This document shows positions 54,338 to 63,388 of a stretch of DNA of 64,000 nucleotides, in pieces. Every line of letters begins with the position of its first letter. Position 1 is the stretch's first letter. The position numbers and the translations under genes are program-made. The stretch spans positions 248,001-312,000 of the forward strand of contig JAOYTL010000003.1 in the NCBI GenBank assembly GCA_025846845.1, in the 5' to 3' direction. A model generated the notes under the pieces. It ran no database searches. It saw only the letters and a program-made list of their open reading frames with translations, and was not told the DNA's origin. Source of the DNA: Alloboseaceae bacterium BT-24-1. GTDB taxonomy: Bacteria; Pseudomonadota; Alphaproteobacteria; Rhizobiales; Beijerinckiaceae.

Positions 54338-55630
54338 CTATGACGCAGCGGCGGTGCTGGGCACGGCAGGCTCGGCCATGGCGGCATTGCGCACCAGTCT
54401 CGGCGCTATCGCATCGAGCAAGGGCAACGCCGCAGCCCCGAGCGCGGCCGTGAGCTGGCCGGTCGTGCCGCGCTGGAGACGTGGAATGGCTCGCCCATCG
54501 CGCCGGGCGACGGATAGCGGCAACGGCTCGGCCGTCGCGATCAGGGCGTCGATGACGCTGTCCGGCAGCGCACCTCCAAGGATGATCGTCTCCGGGTCGA
54601 ACAGGTTCTCCAGCATGGCGAGCACCGGGGCGAGCAGTGCCCCGGCCTGAGCGATCCAGCCCAGCACGGCCGGATGCCGTTCGGCATGGAGCCCGGCGAT
54701 GCTGGCCGCATCGACCTGAGCGATCCCCGCCTGGCGCAGCGTTTCCTGCAGAGCCGACGGAGAGACATAGCTTTCAAGGCAGCCCTGTCGACCGCAGACG
54801 CAAGGCAAGCCCTGCGGCACCACCGGGACATGGCCGAGCTCGCCGGCATTGCCGAAGGCGCCGCGATAAGGCTCGCCGCCGAGCATCAGCCCAAGCCCGA
54901 GCCCGAGCCCGAAATAGACCAGGCAGAAATGCCGGAGGTTGCGGCCGATGCCGTAGAGATGCTCACCGACGGCCGCCGCCGTCGCATCGTTCTCGACGGT
55001 CACCGAGGTCGCCAGCGCGGCGCTCATCAGCGCCGTCACGTCGCGCCCCGTCCAGCCGGGCAACGCCGTCGACCCAACGGTGATCGTCCCCTCGAAATCG
55101 AACGGGCCGGGCATGACCACGCCGCAGCCAAGCAGGCGCTCCGGCAGGCCTCTCGTCGCCCGTGCCCGCTTGAGCTCGGCCGCCGCCAGCGCCTGCACCG
55201 CCTCGACCGAGATATCCGGCAGCGGCACGACGCGCTGCGCCCTGACCTCGCCGGTGAGGTCGACCAGCACGGTGGTGATGTGGTCGGCGGCGATTTCCAT
55301 GCCGGCGGTCACGCCGCCATCGGCATTGAGCGCGAACTCGACCGGCGGCTGGCCGCGCGCCGTGCGCCGACGCCCCAGCTCGATCAGGAAGCCCTCTTCG
55401 AGCAGCTCGGCGACGATGTTGGAGACCGCCTGCGCCGTCAGCCGCGTCAGATTGGCGATATCGGAGCGGCCGAGCCGGCCGTGCTGGCGCAATGTCTCAA
55501 GCACGACACGCCGGTTATGGCGGCGTCCTCGTTCGGGATTGGCGCCGAGGGCGACGCTCTGCGCGGCGGGTGGCTTGCGGTGCGGCATCGTGGGTCGGCC
55601 CGTCCTGTCTGCACAAGCTGCGACGGTCAT
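54338..55630 (-). CDS. ROK-family transcriptional repressor
   Basis: The protein has 430 residues if ATG 55630 is used; ATG 55588 (416 residues) is equally plausible, as neither has a good ribosome site. Residues 38-95 hold the winged helix (GRLGRSDIANLTRLTAQAVSNIVAELLEEG). The ROK sugar-sensing domain follows, with VENDATAAAVGEH near 213 and the zinc cysteines in LPCVCGRQGCLESY near 283. It is divergent from the sugar importer operon and should repress it until a sugar or sugar-phosphate-like ligand binds. Confidence 0.9.
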   Translation of the reverse strand: MTVAACADRTGRPTMPHRKPPAAQSVALGANPERGRRHNRRVVLETLRQHGRLGRSDIANLTRLTAQAVSNIVAELLEEGFLIELGRRRTARGQPPVEFALNADGGVTAGMEIAADHITTVLVDLTGEVRAQRVVPLPDISVEAVQALAAAELKRARATRGLPERLLGCGVVMPGPFDFEGTITVGSTALPGWTGRDVTALMSAALATSVTVENDATAAAVGEHLYGIGRNLRHFCLVYFGLGLGLGLMLGGEPYRGAFGNAGELGHVPVVPQGLPCVCGRQGCLESYVSPSALQETLRQAGIAQVDAASIAGLHAERHPAVLGWIAQAGALLAPVLAMLENLFDPETIILGGALPDSVIDALIATAEPLPLSVARRDGRAIPRLQRGTTGQLTAALGAAALPLLDAIAPRLVRNAAMAEPAVPSTAAAS

Positions 55631-55653
55631 TAATCAAACTCAAGTGAATTAAT
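55629..55653. promoter_or_regulatory. ROK operator candidate
   Basis: ATTAAT occurs at both ends (55629-55634 and 55648-55653) of a 25-base AT-rich stretch at the start of the repressor gene, forming an inverted pair. It is the only AT-rich block in the divergent promoter region. Confidence 0.45.
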
Positions 55654-55756
55654 CTATTGACAGCAGGCGGGCTGCGGGAAAGCATGCCTGCCGAACGTCC
55701 GGCAGCCGGGAGCGAGCCTGCGAGCGGACGTCGCAACGAGACGGGGAGGAAGACCC

Positions 55757-57016
55757 ATGCGCGGCTTTCGCGGACTGGTTCTGGGTGTGTTGATGTCAGT
55801 CGGCGCCATTGCCGGCGCGCGCGCCCAGGCGGTCGAGATCGAGTACTGGCAATATGTGTTCGACGCCCGCATCAAGGCGATGAACGAGCTGATCAAGCGC
55901 TTCGAGGCCGCCAATCCTGGCATCAAGGTCAAGCACACGACCTTCCCCTATGCCGACTACCAGACCAAGATCGCCGCCGCCGTTCCCGCCGGCCAGGGGC
56001 CGGACGTGGTCCAGCTCTATTATGGCTGGCTCGACAATTTCGTCGGCGCCAAGTTCATTCAGCCGCTGCCGCGCGACGCCTTCCCGCACGACGTGATCGA
56101 GAAGGAATTCTACCCGATCGTCCAGACGATGAAGCGCGACGGCGAGTATTACGGTCTGCCGACCGCGGTGCGCACGCTCGCTCTGTTCTACAACAAGAAG
56201 CTGTTCCAGGAGGCCGGGCTCGACCCGAACAAGCCGCCGCAGACGCTCGACGAATACCTCGAAGCCGCCAAGAAGACGGTGAAGCGCGACGCCGCCGGCA
56301 ACATGCTCTCGGCCGGCGCCGTGATCGACATGCCGGGCCAGGACCTGCACTGGTGGCGCGAGGTGCTGCTGCGCCAGATGGGCGGCAAGCCCTATTCCGA
56401 CGACAACAAGACAGTCGTCTATGACAGCGAGGCCGGCGCCAAGGCGCTGAACTGGTATGCCGACCTGCAGCGCGTCCACAAAGTCGGCCAGGCCGGCTTC
56501 ATGGACGAGGGCCAGGCCGCCTTCCGCGCCGGGCGCGCCGCTATGACCGTCGACGGCTCCTTCCGCCTCGGCGCGTTCGGCGGCATCAAGAACTTCGAAT
56601 GGGGCGTCGCCGAACTGCCGGCGAGCGCCGACGGCAAGCGCTCGAACTTCGCCAGCTACTGGGTCAACGCCATCACTGCCAAGCCGACCGGCGCCAAGCT
56701 CGAAGCCACCAAGAAGTTCATGGCCTTCACGACCTCGCCCGAAGCGATGCAGGTCTGGCTCGACATGGTCGGCGAACTCCCCGCCCGCAAGGCCGCGGCC
56801 GAGACCGAGAAGAACCTTAGCCACCCGATCTACGGGCCGTTCCTGAAAGCGCTGAACTATTCGCAGGCGACGGTCTTCGTCGACGAGCTGGCCCAGCGCC
56901 AGGTCGGGCTCGACATGGCCAACCGGGTGTTCATCCAGAACCAGGACGCCAAGGCCTCGCTGGCGGAAGCTGCCAAGGCCGAGCAGGCGATCCTCGACCG
57001 CTTCTACAAGAAGTGA
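55757..57016 (+). CDS. Sugar ABC transporter substrate-binding protein (family 1)
   Basis: The protein has 419 residues with a Sec signal (cleavage after ARA near 23). Mature start QAVEIEYWQYVFDARIKAMNEL and IKRFEAANPGIKVKHTTFPYADYQTKI are typical of family-1 (MalE/UgpB-like) receptors; GQGPDVVQLYYGWLDNFV and YYGLPTAVRTLALFYNKKLF follow. It captures a sugar-like ligand in the periplasm and serves the two permeases behind it. The ribosome site is GGGGAGGAAG. It is the first gene of the operon facing away from the ROK repressor. Confidence 0.93.
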   Translation: MRGFRGLVLGVLMSVGAIAGARAQAVEIEYWQYVFDARIKAMNELIKRFEAANPGIKVKHTTFPYADYQTKIAAAVPAGQGPDVVQLYYGWLDNFVGAKFIQPLPRDAFPHDVIEKEFYPIVQTMKRDGEYYGLPTAVRTLALFYNKKLFQEAGLDPNKPPQTLDEYLEAAKKTVKRDAAGNMLSAGAVIDMPGQDLHWWREVLLRQMGGKPYSDDNKTVVYDSEAGAKALNWYADLQRVHKVGQAGFMDEGQAAFRAGRAAMTVDGSFRLGAFGGIKNFEWGVAELPASADGKRSNFASYWVNAITAKPTGAKLEATKKFMAFTTSPEAMQVWLDMVGELPARKAAAETEKNLSHPIYGPFLKALNYSQATVFVDELAQRQVGLDMANRVFIQNQDAKASLAEAAKAEQAILDRFYKK

Positions 57017-57054
57017 TCGCGGCGGCCTGAAGCCCCAGCACGGCAGGACGCGCC

Positions 57055-57981
57055 ATGACCGCCAATACCCAAGTCGCCCGCTCCGGCGGGCGCCTCTGGC
57101 AGGGCCTCAGCCTGCAGCAGAAACAGGTGGTCTGGGCCTGGGCCTTCCTCGCCGTGCCGATCCTGTTCTACGGGCTGATCCGCTTCTACCCGACGGTCGA
57201 GGCCTTCGTGATCTCGACCACGAACTGGAACCTGATGAGTTCGCCCTCCTTCGTCGGGCTGGCGAACTTCAAGCGGCTGATGGCCGATCCGGTGTTCTGG
57301 CAGGTGTTCCGCAACACCTTCCTCTATCTGCTCATCGGCACGCCGGTCAGCCTCGTACTCGCCTTCACCATCGCCTACCATCTCGACCGCGTCCGCTTCA
57401 TGCACGGTTTCATCCGGGCGCTGTATTTCCTGCCCTTCCTGACCACGGCGACGGCGATGGCCTGGGTCTGGCGCTGGTTCTACCAGCCGGTGCCGATCGG
57501 CCTGATCAACGACGTGATCTCCTCCCTCGGCTTCTCCCAGCAGCCCTTCCTGCGCTCGACGACACAGGCGCTGCCGGCCGTGCTGGCGCCCGCCATCTGG
57601 GCCGGTCTCGGCTTCCAGGTGGTGATCTTCCTCGCCGGCCTGCGCGCCATCCCGACGACCTATTACGAGGCGGCGCGGATCGACGGCGTCTCCGACTTCG
57701 CCATCCTCAGAAAGATCACGCTGCCCTTGCTCAAGCCGACGATCATCTTCCTCGTCGTCTTCTCCTCGATCGGCTTCCTGCGCATCTTCGACCAGGTCTA
57801 CAACATGACCAGCGGCGATCCCGGCGGCCCGCTCAACGCGACCAAGCCGCTGGTGCTGATGATCTATCAGACCGCGTTCTCCTCCTTCGACATGGGCTAT
57901 GCGGCGGCGCAGACCGTCGTGCTCTTCCTTGTCCTGCTTTGCGTCTCGCTGCTGCAGCTGCGCCTGCTGAGGGACCGCTGA
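57055..57981 (+). CDS. Sugar ABC transporter permease (MalF/UgpA-like)
   Basis: The 308-residue membrane protein has six helices, at about 28-48, 90-115, 120-145, 175-195, 225-245 and 278-300. LANFKRLMADPVFWQVFRNTFLY in the first periplasmic part and the EAA loop TTYYEAARIDGVSDFAILRKITLPLLKP are diagnostic of the sugar-importer group. It makes the channel with the next gene product; the stop overlaps that ATG (TGATG). Confidence 0.93.
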   Translation: MTANTQVARSGGRLWQGLSLQQKQVVWAWAFLAVPILFYGLIRFYPTVEAFVISTTNWNLMSSPSFVGLANFKRLMADPVFWQVFRNTFLYLLIGTPVSLVLAFTIAYHLDRVRFMHGFIRALYFLPFLTTATAMAWVWRWFYQPVPIGLINDVISSLGFSQQPFLRSTTQALPAVLAPAIWAGLGFQVVIFLAGLRAIPTTYYEAARIDGVSDFAILRKITLPLLKPTIIFLVVFSSIGFLRIFDQVYNMTSGDPGGPLNATKPLVLMIYQTAFSSFDMGYAAAQTVVLFLVLLCVSLLQLRLLRDR

Positions 57982-58817
57982 TGACCGGCTCCTCTCTCAT
58001 GCAGCGCTTCGCCCCCGGCCGCGTCATCGTCTGGCTGCTGCTGCTCGCCGGCGGCCTGCTGATGCTGACGCCGCTGCTCTTCATGTTCTCGACCTCACTG
58101 AAGGATTCGGCCGATATCTACGATCTCCGGCTGATTCCGGCGGCGCCGACGCTCGACAACTACAAGACCGTGCTCTCGGATGGGCGCTTCCTGCGCTGGT
58201 TCTGGAATTCGCTGGCGATCGCGACGATTGTCACCCTGTCGAATGTCTTCTTCGACAGCCTCGTCGGCTACACCCTGGCGAAGTTCCAGTTCCGCGGCCG
58301 CTATCTCGTCTTCCTGGCGATCCTCTCGACGCTGATGATCCCGACCGAGATGCTGGTCATCCCCTGGTACGTGATGGCCAAGAACTTCGGCTGGCTCGAC
58401 AGCTACTGGGGCATCATGTTCCCCGGCATGATGACGGCCTTCGGCACCTTCCTGATGAAGCAGTTCTTCGAGACGGTGCCGAACGACTTCCTCGAGGCGG
58501 CGCGCGTCGACGGGCTCAACGAGTTCGCGATCTTCTGGCGCATCGCCTTGCCGCTGGTGACGCCGGCGCTGTCGGCGCTCGCGATCTTCACCTTCCTCAG
58601 CAACTGGACGGCCTTCATCTGGCCGCTGATCGTCACCACCAGCAAGGAACTCTACACGCTCCCGGTCGGGCTCGCCTCCTTCGCGGTCGAATCGCAGATC
58701 CAGTGGGAGCTGATCATGACCGGCGCGGCGCTGGCGACGATCCCGACGCTCGCCGTCTTCCTGCTGCTCCAGCGCTACATCGTCCGCGGCGTCGTGCTCG
58801 CCGGGCTCAAGGGATAG
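57981..58817 (+). CDS. Sugar ABC transporter permease (MalG/UgpE-like)
   Basis: The start is ATG 57981, giving 278 residues. It has the typical first helix (VIVWLLLLAGGLLMLTPLLFMF), then TSLKDSADIY, WFWNSLAIATIVTLSNVFFDSL, and the EAA loop DFLEAARVDGLNEFAIFWRIALPL. The end VRGVVLAGLKG is the hallmark C-terminus of MalG-like proteins. It pairs with the MalF-like subunit and the ATPase at 60340. Confidence 0.93.
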   Translation: MTGSSLMQRFAPGRVIVWLLLLAGGLLMLTPLLFMFSTSLKDSADIYDLRLIPAAPTLDNYKTVLSDGRFLRWFWNSLAIATIVTLSNVFFDSLVGYTLAKFQFRGRYLVFLAILSTLMIPTEMLVIPWYVMAKNFGWLDSYWGIMFPGMMTAFGTFLMKQFFETVPNDFLEAARVDGLNEFAIFWRIALPLVTPALSALAIFTFLSNWTAFIWPLIVTTSKELYTLPVGLASFAVESQIQWELIMTGAALATIPTLAVFLLLQRYIVRGVVLAGLKG

Positions 58818-58822
58818 TTGCG

Positions 58823-60340
58823 ATGACCGCCCATACCGATCCGCGCACCAGCGACAGCTCCGTCTTCCCCGATCCGGTCTACAAGGAGACGGTGCTGCGC
58901 CCGCTCTTCGACGCAGTGAAGACCCATCATGTCGAGGGCTTCCGCGCCGTCGACCGCGCCCATCTCGTCATGCTGGCCGAAACCGATATTTTGCCGCGCG
59001 AGACGGCATCCAGCATCGCCCGCGCCCTGATCGAGATCGAGCGCGAGATCGATCCGGCAGCTCTGACCTATACCGGCGAGGTCGAGGATTATTTCTTCCT
59101 GGTCGAAGCCGAGCTGCGCAAGCGCCTGAAAGCCGACGACAATGGCCGGCTGCACACCGGCCGCTCGCGCAACGACATCGAGCACACCCTGTTCAAGCTG
59201 GCGCTGAAGCCCCGGCTCGATCGGCTAGCCGCCCAGCTGCGTGCGCTGATCGCCGCTGCATTGACGCTGGCCGAACGCGAGAAGGCGACGCTGATCGTCG
59301 CCTATACCCATGGCCAGCCGGCCCAGCCCTCAACGCTCGGGCATTATCTCTCGGCCGCGATCGAGGTGATGCTGCGCGATCACCGGCGCCTGGTGCAGGC
59401 GCGCGAGCTTCTCGACCTCTGCCCGCTCGGGGCCGCCGCGATCACCACCTCGGGCTTTCCGCTCGACCGCCATCGCACCGCTCATCTGCTCGGCTTCAAG
59501 GCGCCCTTGCAAAACTCCTATGGCTGCATCGCCGCTGTCGACTACGTCACCGGCGTGTTCAGCGCGGTCGAGCTGGTCTTCCTGCATCTCGGCCGCCTGA
59601 TCCAGGACCTGCAGTTCTGGACTGCTTTCGAGGTCGGCCAAGTCTATGTGCCGAACGCCTTCGTGCAGATCTCCTCGATCATGCCGCAGAAGCGCAATCC
59701 GGTGCCGATCGAGCATCTGCGCCATCTCGCCTCGCAGAGCGTGAGCCGCGCCCGCCTGGTCCGCGACGTCGTCCACAACACGCCGTTCACCGACATGAAC
59801 GACTCTGAGGGCGAAACCCAGGAAGCCGGCTACCAGAGCTTCGAAAGCGGCGGGCGCGTGCTTGATCTGCTCGCGGCGCTGCTGCCTGCGCTGTCGGTCG
59901 ACAGCCGCCGCGTCGCCGAGACCATCCGCCGCTCCTGCATCACCATCACCGAACTCGCCGACACGCTGGTACGCACGGAGAACCTCTCCTTCCGCGCCGC
60001 CCACGAGGTCGCCTCGGCGGTGGCGCGCGCCGTCGTCGCCAGGGATGGCGACCTGCCGCGCGACGGCTATGAGCCCTTCGCGGAAGCCTTCCGCCATGCC
60101 GCTGGCCGCGAGCCTGCGCTCAGCCACGAGGATTTCGCCACCGCGGTCTCGCCGGAGAACTTCGTCGCCCTGCGGGAGCGCTTCGGCGGACCGGGCCCCA
60201 AGGCACTGGGCGAGGCGCTCGCCGGCTACCGCACCGAGCTCGCCGCAGCCGAAGATGTCGCCGCCACGACGAAGGCGCGCGAGCAGGCCGCACGCGACGA
60301 GCTCGACGCCGCCTTCACTGCCCTCGCAGGAGCCGCCTGA
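58823..60340 (+). CDS. Argininosuccinate-lyase-like enzyme of aspartase/fumarase superfamily
   Basis: The start is ATG 58823, 5 bases after the permease stop; the product has 505 residues, longer than the usual ArgH (about 460). The superfamily's conserved regions are present: TGRSRNDIEHT at 112, TYTGE near 83, AYTHGQPAQPST with His163, LGAAAITTSGFPLDR near 202, and the catalytic-loop Ser284/285 in ISSIMPQKRNP. Members break a C-N bond beta to a carboxylate and release fumarate. RSRND is followed by Ile where ArgH has Gln. Its place between permease and ATPase genes of a sugar importer argues for a catabolic role, not arginine synthesis. Both ends are coupled to neighbours. Confidence 0.85.
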   Translation: MTAHTDPRTSDSSVFPDPVYKETVLRPLFDAVKTHHVEGFRAVDRAHLVMLAETDILPRETASSIARALIEIEREIDPAALTYTGEVEDYFFLVEAELRKRLKADDNGRLHTGRSRNDIEHTLFKLALKPRLDRLAAQLRALIAAALTLAEREKATLIVAYTHGQPAQPSTLGHYLSAAIEVMLRDHRRLVQARELLDLCPLGAAAITTSGFPLDRHRTAHLLGFKAPLQNSYGCIAAVDYVTGVFSAVELVFLHLGRLIQDLQFWTAFEVGQVYVPNAFVQISSIMPQKRNPVPIEHLRHLASQSVSRARLVRDVVHNTPFTDMNDSEGETQEAGYQSFESGGRVLDLLAALLPALSVDSRRVAETIRRSCITITELADTLVRTENLSFRAAHEVASAVARAVVARDGDLPRDGYEPFAEAFRHAAGREPALSHEDFATAVSPENFVALRERFGGPGPKALGEALAGYRTELAAAEDVAATTKAREQAARDELDAAFTALAGAA

Positions 60341-61407
60341 TGGCCGGGATCGCGATCGACAAGCTGGTCAAGCGCTATGGCGCGACGCAGGTCGTGCACG
60401 GCATCGACCTCACGATCGAGGATGGCGAGTTCGTCGTCTTCGTCGGCCCCTCGGGCTGCGGCAAGTCCACGACCTTGCGCATGATCGCCGGGCTCGAGGA
60501 CATCAACGACGGCACGATCTCGATCGGCGGCCAAGTCGTGAACCGGCTCGAGCCGAAAGAGCGGAACATCGCGATGGTGTTCCAGAACTACGCGATCTAC
60601 CCGCATATGAGCGTCGCCGAGAACATCGCCTTCGGCCTCTACACCTCGGGCCTGGATAAGGCCGCCAAGCGCAAGCGCGTCGAGGAGGTCGGCGAGGTGC
60701 TCGGCCTGACGCCGCTCTTGGAGCGCCGCCCCTCGGCCCTCTCCGGCGGCCAGCGCCAGCGCGTCGCCATCGGCCGCGCCATGGTGCGCGACCCCGCTGT
60801 CTTCCTGTTCGACGAGCCGCTTTCCAATCTCGACGCACAATTGCGCGCGCAGATGCGGCTCGAGATCAAGCGGCTGCACCAGCGGCTCGGTACCACCATC
60901 GTCTTCGTCACCCACGACCAGGTCGAGGCGATGACGCTCGCCGACCGGATCGTGGTGATGCGCGACGGCCATATCCTCCAGGTCGGCGCGCCGATGGAGC
61001 TCTACGAGAAGCCGGCCGATGTTTTCACCGCCCGCTTCATCGGCTCGCCGACGATGAACGTCGTGCCGGCGAAAGCAACGGCGGAAGCCGGTCGCAGCAG
61101 CTTGCAGCTCGGCGAGGCCCCGCTCGCATGGTCCACCGCGCTGCCGGCCGACGTCCTCGTCGGCGTCCGGCCGCAGGAGCTGCGCGTGCTGGAGCAGGGC
61201 GAGAGCGCCGACCTCGTCCTCTCCGGCACGGTCGTGGTCGTCGAACCCCTCGGCCCGGAGACCTTCGTGCATGTCGAGGCTGAAGGCGGGCTGCTGCTCG
61301 CCTCGGCCTCGGCCAAGCATCCGCCTGTCGTCGGCAGCGCCGTCCGGCTCGGCGCCTCGGCCTCAGGCCTGCGCCTGTTCGACGCCAAGAGCGAGCGCGC
61401 CTTGTGA
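60340..61407 (+). CDS. Sugar ABC transporter ATPase (UgpC/MsmX-like)
   Basis: The 355-residue protein has Walker A GPSGCGKSTTLRMIAG, the Q-loop FQNYAIYPHM, the signature LSGGQRQRVAIGRAM, Walker B VFLFDEPLSNLDA and switch His in FVTHDQVEAM. Residues 240-350 are the TOBE-type regulatory domain (VRPQELRVLEQG). It powers the importer of this operon. ATG 60340 overlaps the lyase stop and the end overlaps the kinase GTG. Confidence 0.94.
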   Translation: MAGIAIDKLVKRYGATQVVHGIDLTIEDGEFVVFVGPSGCGKSTTLRMIAGLEDINDGTISIGGQVVNRLEPKERNIAMVFQNYAIYPHMSVAENIAFGLYTSGLDKAAKRKRVEEVGEVLGLTPLLERRPSALSGGQRQRVAIGRAMVRDPAVFLFDEPLSNLDAQLRAQMRLEIKRLHQRLGTTIVFVTHDQVEAMTLADRIVVMRDGHILQVGAPMELYEKPADVFTARFIGSPTMNVVPAKATAEAGRSSLQLGEAPLAWSTALPADVLVGVRPQELRVLEQGESADLVLSGTVVVVEPLGPETFVHVEAEGGLLLASASAKHPPVVGSAVRLGASASGLRLFDAKSERAL

Positions 61408-62363
61408 CGTCCCGGCTATCTCGGCCGGACGGGCTCGTGCTGAGCACCGGCCGGCTCTATTGCGATCTCGTTTTCCGCGGGCTGGACGCGATGCCGCGCC
61501 TCGGCGAGGAGCGCTTCGCCGATGAGGTCGCTGTCGTGCCGGGTGGCGGCGGCTTCATCACGGCCGCACATCTTGTCGGGCTCGGCCGTGCTGCCGCTTT
61601 GCTGGCGCGCCTTGGCGAAGATCCGTTTTCGCAATCGCTCCTGCCGGCGCTCGAAGGCAGCGGCGTCGATCTCGCTTTTCTGGAGCGTGCGGCCGATGCC
61701 GGCCCGCAGCTCACCGTCGCCATGGTGCAGGACGGCGAGCGCGCCTTCCTCTCCAGGCGCGCCGGCGCCGCTCGCCCCGCGACGCTTCCCACCGCGCTCG
61801 GCGATGTCCGCGCCTGCCATCTCCATATCGCCGAATTCGCGACGCTGGCCGAGATCCCGCCTCTGGTGACCGACGCCAGGCATCATGGCCTCACCGTCTC
61901 GCTCGATCCGAGCTGGGACGACACGCTGATCCGCTCGCCCGACCTCGTCGCGCGCTGCACCGGCGTCGATGTCTTCCTGCCGAATGCCTCCGAAGCCCGC
62001 GCGATCGCGGCCTGCGACGATCTCGACGAAGCGGGACGGCGGCTCGCCCGGCATTTTTCGCTGGTGGCGATCAAGGATGGCGGTGCCGGCGCTCGCCTCT
62101 ACCAGGGCAACGAGCGCCTTACGCTTCCCGCCGCGCCGTGCCAGGCCGTGCTCGACACCACCGGCGCGGGCGACGCCTTCAACGCCGGCTTCCTCGCCGC
62201 CTGGCTCGCCGGGAGGATGCCCGAACGCGCCCTCGCCGAAGGCGTCGCCTGTGGTACGCTCTCCGTCCAGAGTGTCGGCGGTGCCGGCCGCAAGCTGGAC
62301 CCGCGCCAGGTCGCTCTCATCGCCGATCGATTGCTCGAAGGGCCCTTGCGCCGCCATGGCTGA
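61404..62363 (+). CDS. PfkB-family carbohydrate kinase
   Basis: The protein has 319 residues and starts at GTG 61404, overlapping the ATPase stop. PfkB landmarks are the N-terminal VVPGGGGFITAAHLVGLG near 44, and the C-terminal LDTTGAGDAFNAGFLAAW, where Asp257 is the catalytic base and GAG the anion hole. It phosphorylates a sugar or sugar derivative, probably the imported compound or the lyase product; fructoselysine kinase (FrlD) belongs to this family. The last 8 bases overlap the SIS gene. Confidence 0.9.
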   Translation: MTSRLSRPDGLVLSTGRLYCDLVFRGLDAMPRLGEERFADEVAVVPGGGGFITAAHLVGLGRAAALLARLGEDPFSQSLLPALEGSGVDLAFLERAADAGPQLTVAMVQDGERAFLSRRAGAARPATLPTALGDVRACHLHIAEFATLAEIPPLVTDARHHGLTVSLDPSWDDTLIRSPDLVARCTGVDVFLPNASEARAIAACDDLDEAGRRLARHFSLVAIKDGGAGARLYQGNERLTLPAAPCQAVLDTTGAGDAFNAGFLAAWLAGRMPERALAEGVACGTLSVQSVGGAGRKLDPRQVALIADRLLEGPLRRHG

Positions 62364-63381
62364 AGCCCTGCTCACTTGCGAAGCGGCGGAAGCCGCCGCT
62401 GTCGCGCGCCGCCAATTCACCGAGAACGGCGCGATCGTCGCCGATCTCGTCGAGCGCCTGCGCATCAAGCGGCCGTCTTTCGTCGCGACCTGCGCCCGCG
62501 GCTCCTCCGACCATGCCGCGACCTATGGCAAATACCTGATCGAGCGGGCGCTCGGCCTGCCCGTCGCCTCGCTCGGCCCGAGCCTTGCCTCGGTCTATGG
62601 CGGCGAGCTCGATCTCTCCCGCGCCCTGTTCATCGCCGTCTCGCAATCCGGACGCAGTCCCGATGCGCTGCTGCTGACCGAAGCGGCGAAGCGCGCCGGG
62701 GCATTCGTAGTCGGCTTCGTCAACGACGAGACGTCACCCCTCGCCGGCATGGTCGACATGCTCGTGCCCCTGCGGGCAGGACCCGAACGCAGCGTCGCCG
62801 CAACCAAGAGCTTCCTCGCCACCTGCCTCGCTTTCCTGCATCTCACAGCAGAATGGGCACGCGACGATGCCCTGCGCGCCGCGCTCACGCAGGCGCCCGA
62901 TGGGCTGGACGCCGCCGGACACTGCGACTGGACACCGGCCCTGTTGTCCTGGCGCGAGGCACGCAGCCTCTATGTGATCGGGCGCGGCCTCTCCTTCGGC
63001 ATCGCCCAGGAGATCGCGCTCAAGTTCAAGGAGACATGCCGCATCCATGCCGAGGCCTTCAGCGCCGCCGAGGTGCTGCACGGCCCGCTGGCGCTGGTCG
63101 GGCCCGGCTTCCCGGCGTTGGCGCTCGATCCCGGCGACGAGGGCAGTGAGAGCGTCTGCGCCGCCGCCACCGCCTTCACCGGCCTCGGCGCCGATCTGCG
63201 CTATGCCGGAGGCGGCAACAGCACGGGCAAAACCCTGCCACTGCCGCCAGGACTACCCGCCGCCCTGCTCCCGCTGGCGCAGGTTCGCGCCTTCTACGGC
63301 GCTGTCGCGGCGCTAGCAGAGAGCCGCGGCCTCGACCCCGACCGACCGCCTCACCTCTCCAAGGTGACGCGGACGGTTTGA
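62356..63381 (+). CDS. Double-SIS-domain sugar-phosphate enzyme (deglycase/deaminase type)
   Basis: The start is ATG 62356, overlapping the kinase stop by 8 bases; the product has 341 residues. It is the isomerase half of GlmS without the glutaminase: SIS domain 1 has ATCARGSSDHAATYGKYLIE near 44 and AVSQSGRSPDALLL near 98, SIS domain 2 has YVIGRGLSFGIAQEIALKFKETC near 213 with the Glu in AEAFSAAEVLHGP near 240. This form includes glucosamine-6-phosphate deaminase NagB-II and the FrlB/FraB deglycases for glycated amino acids. With the kinase next to it, a phosphorylated amino sugar or Amadori compound is the likely substrate. Confidence 0.87.
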   Translation: MAEALLTCEAAEAAAVARRQFTENGAIVADLVERLRIKRPSFVATCARGSSDHAATYGKYLIERALGLPVASLGPSLASVYGGELDLSRALFIAVSQSGRSPDALLLTEAAKRAGAFVVGFVNDETSPLAGMVDMLVPLRAGPERSVAATKSFLATCLAFLHLTAEWARDDALRAALTQAPDGLDAAGHCDWTPALLSWREARSLYVIGRGLSFGIAQEIALKFKETCRIHAEAFSAAEVLHGPLALVGPGFPALALDPGDEGSESVCAAATAFTGLGADLRYAGGGNSTGKTLPLPPGLPAALLPLAQVRAFYGAVAALAESRGLDPDRPPHLSKVTRTV

Positions 63382-63388
63382 GTTGGAC

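Noticed and set aside
58823..60340. Calling the lyase argH, the arginine-biosynthesis gene
   Set aside because: Location within a sugar-type importer operon, extra length and altered conserved loop make a catabolic role more likely, so no symbol was given.
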